Source: Neostapfia colusana (lineage: Eukaryota; Streptophyta; Magnoliopsida; Poales; Poaceae). From it: 64,000 nucleotides of DNA. This document shows positions 31,464-43,703 of the stretch, in pieces (position 1 is the stretch's first letter; the number at the start of each line of letters is the position of its first letter). The translations under genes and the position numbers were made by a program. The notes beneath the pieces are model-generated. The model was not told the origin of the DNA. It saw only the letters and a program-made list of their open reading frames with translations, and did no database searches. The stretch spans positions 37,913,652 to 37,977,651 of the forward strand of contig JASWHV010000012.1 of NCBI GenBank assembly GCA_030760725.1, given 5' to 3'.

Positions 31464-34400
31464 TGTAAGGGCCTCAGTTTTTGACACACAATTGAAGTGT
31501 TCATCACCACACCACACACCTCATTTTAGGAAAGGTGATGAACACAAATGAAGAGCAAGTAACCACCATCAACATGCTCATTAGAGAACAAACTCACATA
31601 TTGCAAAAGGGGTATTTCCCACATGTGATATAGAGGGGCTGGACATATGAAAACTCCTACACATTGCTAAGGATGTCCATGCCAAGTTTCATCCAAATTC
31701 AAAACCTTTTTGAGGTCATTTTGGGTATAACTAGAAAGAGGGCAGTTTGAAACCACATTCAAATTCAAACTGTTTTTATACCATGAATTCAAAAGTGGGA
31801 GGCATATTCTTGTTCAGCATATTTTTGTGAGCTCACATACCAATTTTCACTCCATTTGGAGTTGACCTTGACATGAGCTAAGTGGGACAAATTTAAACTT
31901 TATTTGAATTCAAAAACTGAACTTGTGCTGAAATTCATTCAAACCAAACCCAATTTGAACTTTGATCAATTCAAATGGCTCATGGGTGAATAATTTGAAT
32001 CACCATGGGTATTTTGGGGCTCACTGTTTACAACAGTGATTAGGAGTGAATTTCAGAGGTTAAAACCCCGGGTGGGTCCCACATGTCAGCCACAGAGAAG
32101 AATCAACCGACTGAGACTTTCTCACTCGGGTCGCCGAGCCGCCGCTGTGATCGCCACCGAGGGGAGCCGCCGCGCCAGCAGCTGCTTGCCCACGCGCGGC
32201 CGTGAGGCGGTGCAGAGCCTTCTTAAGGCGTTTCTCCCCCTCCTCGGCCGAAGCATCGCCCGGTTCTTCCCCCGAACTCAGCGCCGGCCGAAACTTTCCG
32301 TAGCTCGGAATCGATCGTAGAGCGCCGATCACAGCTTCCTCCGTCCCCTCCAGAGCCCCGGCAAGGTACTAGAGACCTTCCTCCGTCTTCCCCGCTGCTA
32401 GAATTCAGTTGAAACCGATTGATATCGGCTGTGCCGAAAGATCAATTCGGCGACTTAGAACCGCCGCACTCGGGCTCCCGTGGACAGCCCAACCAGGGCG
32501 TTGTCACGCCCGAGCCAAGGCATGGTTGGACGCACTGGTGACCGGTGCTGCTCACCCCCGAGCCACAGCTCGAGTGGTTGCTCACCGGCGGCGAATTTCC
32601 AATTTTCCCCTTTCTGTGTGCAGCACGACCTTTGGGTGCGATTCCGTCGAATTCGTGCTCTAGAAAGGATTAGAGGACCGCAATCCACTCTCACACAAAC
32701 TAGACACGGTAACGCACAAGTTTCCTTCACAACCCTTGGCTGGAGAACCTCTGTACCCGGCGTATTTCGAGGTGTACCAACGGCGGAACAAATGGGAGGC
32801 ATCGGGCGCACGGTGAGGACCTACTTCAGGCCTTCCCCGAGCTGCCCCAAGCTCATGTCGACCTTCCTTGAGGTCCACTGATGCTTCCCGACCGGTTCCT
32901 CGAGTAGTTAGGGTGCTAGGGGAGTCAGCCGACACGACCGATGTTGTTCCGAGGCGGTGGCTCATCGCCGACCATGTACCGGCCGTTGTCATGAAGAGCT
33001 GACCCCAGAAACATGTTCCCCGAGTGAAAGTAGGCAGGGGCGGCCAAAATCGTGAGGTTTGGAGCTGTACAGAAGCCGTTCGGCGGTAGAGCGCGGGCGT
33101 CGCGAGGTTGAAGAAAGGGGTGGACCCCAGCTGTCAGCGGCCGATATTTTGAATCGGGATCGGGCTGCGGCCGGGATCGGGTGTGCTGGCGCGCAAAATC
33201 CTTGTGGGCCGCGATGTGCTGTCGCCTCGGCGTGCGACGCGTGTCCCCGGGGCCCACGAGCGAGTTTAAACTTTTCCCCAATTTTCAGATTTCCTTCAAA
33301 CTTCAAATCCTCATAACTTTGGCTAGAAAGCTCCAAATCGAGTGAACCAAATTTTGTTGGATTCAGCTCTCTGAGCACTTTCCAGCAAATCAAGTTTCAC
33401 TTCATGAAAATCCTTAATTCTCCAGAATTAATTCCTCAAAACTTAAACTGTTTGGAATTTTAACTGGAGAATCCTGTGGAGGAAAATCCTGAAATTTTGC
33501 TGGAATGTTCACCAAAATATCCCTGAACTACCATAAAAATTTCGGATCCATTTGAGCTCATTTGATCCACCTAATGGTGTGATTAGTGGAACTGTTCCAA
33601 AGAAAATAGAAAATGTTCAGAAACATTTTCAGAATTTTCTCTGAAATTGTATAGCTCATAACTTTAGCTAGGAACCTTCAAATTAAGTGAGACCAACTCC
33701 ATTAGAACCCTCTGAAAATCTAGTTTTCAGAAAGTCATAGTTTGTTTCATGAAAATCCTTAGAACACCCTAAAAAGCCTTCAATTAAGGTCAAGTACATG
33801 ATTAATTGTGGAGGGCTCAAATGAGCTTTACTGCAACTAAAACTTGACCAAATCTCTGTTTAGGTTGTAACCAGGCCCCAGTAAAAGTTTCACAGTCATT
33901 GGGTCTATCTAGCAAGGGTTATAGACTTCACAACTTCAAACTTAATACAAATGCATTTAAATTGATACATGTATTCCTTTTATCATGTAGTCGCTAAGGT
34001 CGAGGAGGAACCCGAAGTCCTAGACTTCGTTACTCCGGAGGAGCAGCTAGCCTATGACCAAGAGCAGCAAGGCAAGCCCCGGTTTGCATTAACCTTTTTA
34101 CAAGTTTTATTGTTTTGAGCACACACTTGATTACTTTATTCCTTGCATTAGAGTCTTGTTTGGAAACCCAACTGCATAGCCAAGAAAACCATGGATTGGA
34201 TTAGGATTGCAAACCCCGGTAGCTACTGCAATGCTAAGATAATGTAGGATTCGGTACAAGTCGAGTAGTTGGAACTACTCGCGAGCATAGGCTAGAGGCA
34301 CTCGACTCGGGTAGAGATAGCACATGATACACATGGCATGAAAAATGAGACCGAGCGGAGAGTAAGGGCAGCAGGACTTTGGGGCCTGTGTGCTATAGCT

Positions 34401-35478
34401 CCGCTCGTGTCGATTGAGTACTGAGCCGTGTGCGGGCCTGTTGAACAAGCTAGAACAGTACCGAAGACCTACCGGCTATATGGGAACCGGGAAACCGGTG
34501 TAACTCGGGTAGCTGGGTATTGAGGCATTGCCCGTCGTTCAGAGGGTAGGTTGAGAGCTTGAGGTGTAAATCGGCTGGCGGCACTGAGATGCGCGTGCAG
34601 AGACCTCTTGCTCGGGACGATGGGACCGGTTCAATATTTGGCTGACGGGTGAAAGGTGGTTGCGTACGGCGTCCGTGATGGTTGTTGTAGGCAACATCGA
34701 GTACGGGCGTACGTGACGGGTTGTTCGGGTAACCCTGCAGGTGTAAATCGATTATAATCGCCGTCCCTCGCGGTCAGTGAGTACCACTTGTTCACTGTAC
34801 CGTGGCGTAGAAAGAACAGGCTAGTTGCATGTTCAAATGTTGCTGATTGAAATATGGACTTGATTGCTAATGATTTGCTGTAGTCTAGAGCTAACTAAAG
34901 TTCTTTTCAACTTTGGGCAAAGTACATGAGAGAAATGCATTTCTTGTTTGATTGCGGCTCTCTCATGTGCCTTAGCGTAAGGTTCTCCACAACCTGCTGC
35001 AAAAACTTGAAAGTAAGGTTCTACTAATTAGGCGAGTGCTTTGCAAATGATTTTACCTCATGTACCCATCACCCCTCATGTAGAAGTTCCATGTTTAGGT
35101 GAGACGGGTCAGACTTGCTGAGCCTTCGTGCTCACTGCTTGTGTTTGAAGCTTTTGCAGGGTTCTATGAGGAAGGGACTCCCGAGGAGGAGAAGGAACCC
35201 AAGGAGGGGAACCCCGTCGAGTGGGAGTCGTGCACGCCGCAGAGTTAGTGTGCGTGTGTGCTAGCAAGGACACGTTCGAGGGCTGAACGTGGACTTGATG
35301 CGTAGTCTACGCCTGCGAGTGTAGACTAAACTTATTTTGATGTAAACATGTTCATAACCCTGTTTATGTAATAAAATTCCGCTTCCGCTTTGTATCTTTG
35401 ACGTGTGTTATCCGGTGCTGTGCAACGCAGCACCCCTCAGCGTGATCCTGGCTCGACAAGACCGTTGGGGTCGTGTCA
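31464..35478 (+). repeat. 3' LTR of element A
   Basis: Matches the 5' LTR with scattered substitutions and lacks about 25 bases present near 21700-21725. The exon-like blocks (33991-34071, 35160-35248) and hairpin (34924-34968) are kept open and paired. Confidence 0.9.
34924..34968 (+). ncRNA. Conserved LTR hairpin (copy in A 3' LTR)
   Basis: ACATGAGAGA...TCTCTCATGT, ten paired bases, loop with TTTCTTGTTTGATTG, one base longer than the 5' LTR copy. Confidence 0.55.
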
Positions 35479-35491
35479 GCGTATACCACGC
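35479..35491. other. Joint between A 3' LTR and inverted B primer site
   Basis: After GTGTCA of A the sequence is GCGTATACCACGC and then the inverted end of LTR B3 (TGTGAGGACC). GCGT is also how A's own leader begins, and ATACCACGC is the inverted start of a Met-type primer site. The joint is thus close to a palindrome of two LTR-primer-site borders. Confidence 0.6.
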
Positions 35492-36040
35492 TGTGAGGAC
35501 CCACCGTCCCGATCATTCACGGGGACGGGGCACCTCGCCCGGGAATCGCATTGGGTGGTGCCGTGCGATGCGGCACCCAACAGCACACATAATAAAGCAT
35601 CATATTACATACATCAGGCGGAAGCTTACAAAGTGTAAATTTTACACATACTTCTCAAAATGAACTACAGCGGAAGACTATTACTACTCACGTCTCATAC
35701 CTATGCTAAGCAACAGCGAAGGTGTCCAGCCCGCGGACCCTTCTCGCTAGCAACACTGTCATAATAGCAGCGGCACGGGTTACCCTGAGTTCATCACTCG
35801 GAGAGCCCCGAGTCTCATCAGGTACCCGTACATCTCAACGTACAGTTATTACCTGCAAAACAACTTATGCAGTATCTGTGAGCACGAAGCTCAGCAAGAC
35901 TGACCCGTCACCCTAGTCATGAAACTCTACATGATGGAAATAGAGGGCTGATTATAGCATTTTGCATAAACGATGAACTTGAGCTAAAAGAGAGTCCTTA
36001 CTTCCAGTTTTAATCAACTTTTATAGACCTCGCGTAACTT

Positions 36041-36085
36041 ACATGGAGACTCCACAATGAAACAAGAAATGCTTCATCTCGATGT
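36041..36085 (-). ncRNA. Conserved LTR hairpin in B3, first of two
   Basis: Minus strand ACATCGAGA pairs with TCTCCATGT with one C-C mismatch; the loop has TTTCTTGTTTCATTG. Confidence 0.45.
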
Positions 36086-36149
36086 CACTTGCCCGAGGTG
36101 AAAGTAACTTTAGTGAGCTATCCTAGACTCAAACTGACCTTGCGCCATT

Positions 36150-36196
36150 AACGTCGAGACTCCACAACCAAAGAAGAAACGCTTTGCCTCGACGCT
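36150..36196 (-). ncRNA. Conserved LTR hairpin in B3, second of two
   Basis: Minus strand AGCGTCGAGG pairs at all ten positions with TCTCGACGTT (two G-T wobbles); the loop has TTTCTTCTTTGGTTG. The stem differs at many positions from A and D but still closes. Confidence 0.5.
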
Positions 36197-39100
36197 ACTA
36201 GCCCAAGGTGGAAATTAAATTTAGTGAAGTGTTGCTCGTTCCTCATCTCCATTATGAGGATTACCCACGAAGCATATTAAACGTTTCCCAGTTTATTACT
36301 ACGTCACGACTCAGTGTACAAGTATGCTCACTACCGCGAGCGACGGTGATTGCAATCAAAAACACCCGGCTGACACGACACGTACGCCCGTACTCGACGT
36401 TGCACACAGCAACCACCACTGACGTCGTACGTGGCAACCTTTCACACGACACCCAAATGTCGAACCGGTCCCACCGACTGGGATTAAGTCTCTCTACGGC
36501 AAACCCTCATAGAGCCGACTTCTCTATCCTTTCAGCATTGGCATCAGACGGTGAGGTATGCCTCGACACCCAGGTTAACATGTTACATCGGTTTCCTGGG
36601 TCCCATATTGCCAGTATGCATCCGGTACACATCTCAAACTTGTCCAGCGGGGCCGCACACGAGAACGGGCCTTAATCGACTCAGACACAGACTAGGCTCA
36701 CAGGACCACGTCCTTGACCTTCCATCCACTGCCCGGTCTCCATTCCCAACTATGAGGATCAATTCCCAACTCTTCCGATTTATCCCCCTTAACCCCGATT
36801 CACGAGTAGGAATCTGCCCACTCGAGTTATGCCTCTTTTAATCCACTTTTGTTGAGATCAACAGTTATAATTAATTGATAACATATTCTACATTAAACTC
36901 TAGGATTTTCTGGTCATGCATTTGGAGTTTCATACCATCTAGACGTAATGCAATAAATAAAATGCTAGACATATGAAGTGAATACAAATAAAAACTTGTA
37001 AATTTGATGCAAACCGGGCTTTCCTTTGTTTTGCAGGACTAATATATATAACTCAGTTAGTGAAGATCACTTGAGGCTTGATCAACTGCTTTCCTCCTTC
37101 CTTGATTTCTACCCCGATGACTCCAAGTCCTCCACGTAGATACTACACGTGATGAATATGCATATTGTTTAATTGTAAAGACTTTGATACAAGTCCTAAT
37201 AACAAGTTTTCAAAAACTGGAACTCTGTTTAAGAATTTAAAATGACACTGGTGCTAGTGGTTTAGGTTTGGATCTAAACACCTGATTAAATGCTAAGTGG
37301 TTTTCCCCCTCTTCTATATTGATCACCTAAAGAGGTTAAAAAGCACAGGGGTGATCCAGGGCTACAATGGAGCTGAGAATTTTCATGTGAGTTCCTTGTC
37401 ACAAGAAAGTCCTCTGGACCAAAAATTAGCACTTTTCATTGAGTGGTTTGTTCAGAATAATTTTCTAAGCAGTTAAGCAAAGAAGAATTAATTCTGACAT
37501 CCCACCCATGTTCATGCCAAAATTTGTGAACCACAATTTCAATTATATCTCATAGAGTTTGCATGAATTTTCCTAGCATTTTCGGAGCTAAGATCTGCCC
37601 AGAACTGAATTTCCAAGTTTTGGAAATTCTCTGAAAATGTTTCTGTATTATTTGAATACAGCATTTTCAAATCTAAATTTCCCTGATCAAATCAACTAAA
37701 ATTTAGCTGAGACTTTTATAGGGGTTCACTAATACCCTAAAGACTATTCTGGCAAAATTTGAGGATTTTTGGATTAACCAAACTCCTTCTAAAATTCTTT
37801 TGCTAAAAAGCTTTAAAGAATTTTACAGAATTAAATAAAGGGTTTAATACAAATTGGGTTCTACATGTGGATAGTACTCTATCAGAGGAATCCAACAAAA
37901 TTCGTTTCACAATTTTTGGACTCTCCTACCCAAAGTTGTAGCTATTCAAAGTTTGAACTGAAAACTGAAATTCTCCAAAATGTTCAAATGCTGGCAGTGG
38001 GTCCAGGGGACAGGTGTCACACGTCGGGGCAAGCCACACGGGGCTACTGAGTATTTCCCGTGCGGCCACAAGCGATCCCAGCGCCACAGCCGATCAGAAC
38101 TTCGACTCCCGGTCGCTGACAGGCGGGACCCGCCGGGTCATCTTCTACCTCCGGCCGAACAGAACCCGCGGCGGCGCCCTCCGACGAGCGTCGCCGGAAT
38201 GACCTTACCGGCCACCTCCCGGCCCCCTGCTCGCCGCCGCTCCGTATTCTGACCTGCTGAACACGTTGGGAGGCTCGCCGGCGGCCATAGATCGCCGGAA
38301 AACCTTGCGCACCGGGGTCAGCAACCTTTAGGGTTCCGGTGAACTCGGAAGTCGCCTACACGGCATCAAAAGGGTCGGGAAAGGCTCGGAGAGTACCGTG
38401 GGAGCTTGAGAGTATTGGAAATGGGCGCCAAACCTCGTGAAAAGGCCGGCAGCATAGAGCTCCACGGCAACCCAAGGCGATTTCTGCAGGGCGGCACGAC
38501 AAACAGCTATAACTCGGTCGATCCTAGGTCTTTTCGCTCGGTTCTTCTTCGAGGAGGACCGCTGCGAGGTATAGGGACTGCGTGCAAGCTTGCCCGAGCT
38601 TGGGTGGACTGTGCCGCTAGAATTTTGGGTTAGACCGACCCCTAACCCCAAGCACCGTTTTTCGGGAACTTTGGAAATTCTCTGAGTTCGGTCGATCAAA
38701 CGCTACACGGTTTGCAGCTACACGAACTAGGGATCATAGCGCACCTTTTTCGTGTTGAAGCAGGATTGTGAGGAGAGCCGTAGCTCTCTGTCCACGGTTA
38801 CCCGAGTCGGCTTCCGCCGGTGAACTCGGTTTCTTGGCGCCAGTTGCCAAATTGCGCGCGCCACAGGCTAGGAACTTCAGCGTTGTGGGACTGGCGTGGT
38901 AGAGCAGGCGCAGGCGCTGCTTTTCTGTACTGCCGCCGCGCACAACCGAGGCTTGGTTGGGGCTGGCGATCGAGGAGAAAAGAGTGTGGCGGTGAGCACC
39001 GGTTGCTGTTCGCGTGTGAGAAGAACAGCCAGCGCGCGATCAAAATGAAGACGGCAACGTGCTGCAGTCGGTTCCGAGGTGAAGATCAGGCCAGCACGAA

Positions 39101-39798
39101 ATGGGAGCAGGAGGTGGAACCTTTGGCGAAGGGGGCGGTCGCTCGGTGTCGCCCGGAGGCAGGGCCTCGGTGGAGTGAGGAACAGAGAGAAAAACTTAAG
39201 TGTTAAGTCTATTCATCCCCATGACAGGTGGGCCCCACTCAATTTCCCTGCAAAAAGATCTCCATGGTTTGACACATATTCAACTCCAATTTATTTGAAA
39301 GTTGGCAACTGAGCTCTTCTGAATAGTTTGGACAAATTCCATCCAAATTCAAATGGTTATTTGAATTCCTTGCACATTTAACTCCATTTGTAAAAATGGG
39401 TAGCAAACCTTTTCAAGAATTAATGAAACTTTGCCTCCCCACTAATTTGGACCTAAGGAATCCAAATATGCCACTTGATTCTTGTGTTAGCTGCTGCAAA
39501 CAATAGTTTGGACACAACAGTTTTGAATTTCCATTGTGTCTTCCCCTCACTTGAAGTTTGAATCTACATTTAGTTCATCACTGATTTTTAAACCCTTCCA
39601 TTGCACTTGAGCTCTTCATTTCTGTGGTTTTAATCCACATGAGGTCCATCCATGCAGCAACCCTAAGTTTGTTTAGAAGAACCTCACACATGTTATCATA
39701 TGAGGAAAAAGTTTCAACTAAGCCCCTTTTTCATACACATGACTTCATGATTTGTGCAAACTCATGTTTCTTTGTATTCACAATTTGGGACCTTTACA

Positions 39799-42140
39799 AG
39801 GAAATGGGCAACTTTGGTGAGCTGGTCGATGATCACCCACACAGAATCATTATTCTGAAAAGTGGTGGGTAAACCGACGATGAAGTCCATGCTCACATCT
39901 TCTCACTTCCAGGCAGGAACGCCCAGTGGTTGTAGCAGTCCCGGTTTCTGCATATGATCTACCTTCACCCTTCCACATGTATCACACTCGGACACGTACT
40001 TTGCAATCTCCCGCTTCATTCGTGTCCATCAAAACTTGCTTCTGAGTTATTGATACATTTTGTTGCTGCCAGGGTGAATAGAAAACTTTGACAAGTGAGC
40101 CTCATCAAAGATTTTCTTCCGTAACTCCGGGTTACGGGGTACAACGATCCGGTCCTTGAACCATAGGACGTCGTCTCCATCTTCCTGGAAACATTTCAGC
40201 TCCCCATTGTCTATACGTCTCCGTAAATGCGACATACCGTTGTCATGTTTCTGAGCTGCCGCTATCTCTTCATGGATGGTGGGGATCAAAGCTAAGTTGT
40301 AGCGAGCTCCATGTGGAATCACATGCAATGGTGGCTCGCTCTCTTCCAACGGTGTGATGGTCAGATTGTTGACGTGTGACTTGCGACAGCGCATCCGCCA
40401 CTACGTTTATGTACTTGAGGCTTTTGTGGTCGGTATATAGATGTACGAGGTTACCGAGTAGGTAGTGCCTCCACATTTTAAGTGCGAGCACCACGGCAGC
40501 AAGCTCCAAGTCATGAGTTGGATAATTCTGCTCATGGTTTATGAGCTGCCGTGATCCATACGCGACCACTCTTCGGTCTTGCATCAGCACACATCCGAGC
40601 CTAATGCCGGATGCATCGCAGTACACATCGAACGGTTTTGTTGTGTCTGGCTGCGCCAAAACCGGTGCTGAGGTTAGGTGCTTTACTAATGCCTTGAACG
40701 CTGCTTCACATGCCGGACTCCAAACATATTTGGTAGCCTTCTTCAGCAGCTCCGTCATAGGCTTGGCAATCTTTGAGAAGTTCGGAATGAACCTCCGATA
40801 ATATCCCTCGAGTCCGAGGAAACTCCGTACCTCGTGAACAGTTCTCGGGGCTTTTCCAATTCAGCACTTGTGTGATTTTACTCGGATCTACAGCGATGCC
40901 CTCCGCTGAGATAATATGCCCGAGAAAAAGCACTTGCGATATCCAGAATTCACACTTGCTGAATTTCGCGTATAGCTTGTGATCCTGCAACCGTTGCAAG
41001 ACTATACGCAGATGCTTCTTGTGTTCTTCCTCCGACTTGGAATATACCAATATGTCGTCGATGAAGACCACGACAAACTTATCCAGCTCCGGCATGAATA
41101 TCGAGTTCATCAAATACATGAAGTGAGCTGGAGCGTTTGTGAGGCCAAAGGACATAACTAGGTACTCATAAAGTCCGTACCTCATCGAGAAAGCCGTCTT
41201 CGGAATATCCTCAGCCCGTATTTTAATCTGGTGGTACCCGGATCTTAAGTCCATCTTGGAACAGATCTTTGCTTCGACCAACTGATCAAACAACATGTCG
41301 ATCCGTGGCAACGGGTACTTATTCTTGATGGTTACGGCATTTAACGGACGAGAATCCACGCAAAGCCACAATGTCTCGTCTTTCTTCTTCATGAATAATG
41401 CGGAACAGCCCCATGGCGAGGAGCTCGGCCTAATAAAACCCTTCTCCAGGAGGTCCGTTAGTTGTGTCTTCAGTTCAGCCAACTCCTTGGGCGCCATCTT
41501 GTACGGCCTTCGGGATATTGGCATGGTTCCCGACGCAAGTTCAATCTTGAACTCCACCTCTCTGTCGGGTGGCATCCCCGGTAAATCATCCGGGAACACG
41601 TCAGGGAACTCATGGACTACTGGAACATCTTCCAATCTGATGGTTGTGGATTGATACACACTTGGAAGTTTTATTTCTGGACTGTCCAGAAGTAAGGAAT
41701 GAGATTCGTGCACTTCTGAGTTCAAGTGCACAATTCGGAGGACGGTGTCTAAAACAGTGCCGTGGCGGGTTAACCAAGACATCCCTAAGATGACATCGAC
41801 CTTTTGTCCCTCTAGAACTATGAGATACGTAGGATATACTCTACCCTCTAAGCATAATGGTGCTTTTGGGACCATCATGCTTGCTGAAATCTTCCCACCC
41901 GGTGAACAAATCAAGTATGGACTATCGGTGGGTAGTATTTGCAAGCTGTATTTAGCAATAAAAGTTTGGCTAATGAAGCTATGTGTGGCGCCTGTATCAA
42001 ATAATACTACAGCGGGATGCTGGTGGAGTTGGAACATATCCGCAAGGATCGGCTCTCCCTCCGGCATGTCCTCTATGGCAAGTTGTTGGACGATGCCGGG
42101 CCTAGGGTTTGCCCGCCGCGCATTAGTGGAGTTCCAGTGC
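39799..42140 (-). pseudogene. pol: Protease, RT, RNase H and first half of integrase, element C
   Basis: Minus-strand order from 42140: end of gag (NARRANPRPG), protease LFDTGATHSFISQ, RT with FSKMDLRSGYHQI-type core (here CSKMD) and FIDDILVYSK, an open frame of about 500 codons to near 40850, then frame breaks. RNase H shows YCDASGIRLG. Near 40408 about 93 bases present in A are missing, joining HKSLKYI to NVVADALS. Integrase follows with HPGSNKMYQ and ends at the insertion break in DQLTKVAHF. The gag continuation is at 56909. Confidence 0.85.
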
Positions 42141-42687
42141 TGATTTGTAACAGCTCTGATACCACGCTTTGGGGGACCACGGGACCTCGTTGGGTGGTGC
42201 CGTGTTATGCGGCACCCAACAGCACACGGGTCGATGAACACACATCATATTACATAAATAGTTTAGCGGAAGCGTACAAGAATGTTTTACAAATAGTTAT
42301 ATCAGAGTAAACTACAGCGGAAGACTATCACTCTCACGACTCATATCTAAACTAGCAACAAAGAAACGGTCCAGCCCGCAGACGTTTCTTACTAGCAACA
42401 CGAAGACAATCTGCAGCGGCAAGGATGCTCTTTGAGTAAGCACTCGGAGGTTCCCGAGTCTCATCGGCATCCCTTCTCATAAGCATCGAGTCAATTACCT
42501 GCAAAACAACTCGGATAGCATCCGTGAGCATAACGCTCAGCAAGACTTAACCGTCACCCTAAACATGAAACTCTATGTGAGGTTATGAACCTAAAATAGG
42601 ATGGCATAAGCATAATTAAACTCGCCTAAAAGTGAATTCTTACTTCCAGGTATTAAGTGCAGCATTTTAAGTAACCTTGGGCACGCC

Positions 42688-42732
42688 ACATCGGGAGTCC
42701 ACAATCAAACAATAAACGCTTTCCCCCGATGT
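42688..42732 (-). ncRNA. Conserved LTR hairpin (D 3' LTR)
   Basis: ACATCGGG pairs with CCCGATGT; the loop has GCGTTTATTGTTTGATTG. The second copy at 53107-53151 has TTTCTTGTTTGATTG. Confidence 0.5.
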
Positions 42733-43586
42733 AAATTGCTCATGGCGTAAAAGAATCGAGTTTGCACTAGCCTATTCATCAAGATCCAATACAAAACTAG
42801 TATAATATTTCACATCAATATGATTAGTTCCTTTCTCATGCAAGTTCTTACTACGTCACGACTGTGAGAATAAGTATGCTTGGTCCATTCCGCGAGCGAC
42901 GGTGATTCGAATCAATAACACCCGGACTACACGACACGTACGCCCGTACTCGACGTCGCCTACAACAACCATCACTGACGTCGTACGTGGCAGCCTTTCC
43001 CCCGTTTCACCCCCGCTGAATCGATCAAGTCGCCCCGTATAGTAGCCACTCTCATGGTGCACCTGTCGACGTGAGATGTCATGAGAATGTTCCCCACATA
43101 CTGCACACCGGCCGTCCGCCTAAGGCGACCCGAAAAGTCCCAACGACAGCTTCCCGAGGTACATCGGTTTACTGGGTCCCATATAGCCAGCATGAGTCCG
43201 GTACACAACTCAAACTTGTTCAACCGGGCCGCATACGGATTGGTCCTTGACCGACACGGACAGATCTATACCACCCAGGCCCCTATGTCCTGCTGCCCCT
43301 ACAACCTTCCGGCCTCAACTTTAACTTGCTAATTCATTCATGAACCAATCCCGTATGCCCCTGTTGTTCCTAAATCTGCGAGTAGCATCTCACCACTCGA
43401 CTTCTACCGAACCGTACTTAAGCATGGCAGTTCTACACGGTGAAAGACACCTACCCAATACTACATGGTTCATTTGACTATGCAAGAGGAGTATCAAACA
43501 ATAGACCTAATGCACAGTTCATCTCTTAACCGAAAGTGAATACAAAAGGAAAACTTAACAGCTGTTAAATGCAAATCGGAGCTTGC

Positions 43587-43703
43587 CTGTTTTGCAGGGT
43601 AGTTGTATATATTCAGTTAGTATCCTTGCTGATCCGCCCTTGATTTTCCGGAGCTTGATCCACTTCAATGAATCACTCCTTTGAATCCCCTTCGTTGTGG
43701 TTC
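43587..43703 (-). other. LTR exon-like block 2 in D (basic frame)
   Basis: Minus strand: acceptor-like TTTCAATAG, 117 bases, donor-like ACAG|GCAAGC. The phase used in A (two leading, one trailing base) is open over 38 codons but the peptide is basic (SDSLKWIKLRKIKGG) and not similar to A. After the next acceptor at about 42499 it would stop after two codons. Repeated at 54003-54119. Confidence 0.4.

Larger units (their letters stand above)
20080..35478 (+). mobile_element. Element A: near-complete Tekay-type LTR retrotransposon with ORF0
   Basis: Complete order on the plus strand: 5' LTR, Met-type primer site, 1.5 kb leader, ORF0, gag-protease, RT-RNase H-integrase with chromodomain-type end, polypurine tract and 3' LTR. 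Total 15.4 kb. Lesions seen: a frameshift in the Gln/Pro run near 26950, a TAA in protease at 28171-28173 and a one-base loss in RT near 29172. The LTRs are highly similar by eye, with one indel of about 25 bp near 21700. I find no clear five-base target duplication: the left flank is agtat, the right gcgta. Confidence 0.85.
12676..39798. mobile_element. 27.1 kb composite insertion bounded by inverted LTRs
   Basis: Both outer ends are the U3 end of the same LTR family (TGTAAAGGTCCC). On the left it reads on the plus strand (12676), and on the right on the minus strand (39798). The unit is flanked by the same five bases, aggaa, and splits the integrase of C within one codon region. Inside, from left to right: LTR B1, an RNase H-integrase fragment, LTR B2 (both LTRs truncated), element A, an inverted primer-site remnant, and LTR B3. 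A normal element has direct LTRs, so this is a rearranged or aberrantly copied product. Confidence 0.75.
35492..39798 (-). repeat. LTR B3 (full length, inverted to B1 and B2)
   Basis: Minus sense: TGTAAAGGTCCC at 39798 to CCTCACA at 35492, about 4.3 kb. The first 2.75 kb matches B1 and B2; the rest shows what those two lack. Two tandem versions of the conserved hairpin lie at 36041-36085 and 36150-36196. The GC-rich block is at about 38000-39200. The LTR resembles D more than A in its second half. Confidence 0.85.

Noticed and set aside
20080..35478. Simple insertion of A into LTR B2
   Set aside because: The missing part of B2 is not found to the right of A, and the flanking five bases differ (agtat versus gcgta).
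35403..35663. Frames across the A LTR end and B3 as a chimeric gene
   Set aside because: Short, no conserved motif, and created by the joint of two noncoding LTR ends.
12676..39798. Later inversion as the cause of inverted outer LTRs
   Set aside because: An inversion would have to break exactly at the LTR border and still leave the aggaa duplication on both sides; an aberrant insertion is simpler. Not fully excluded.
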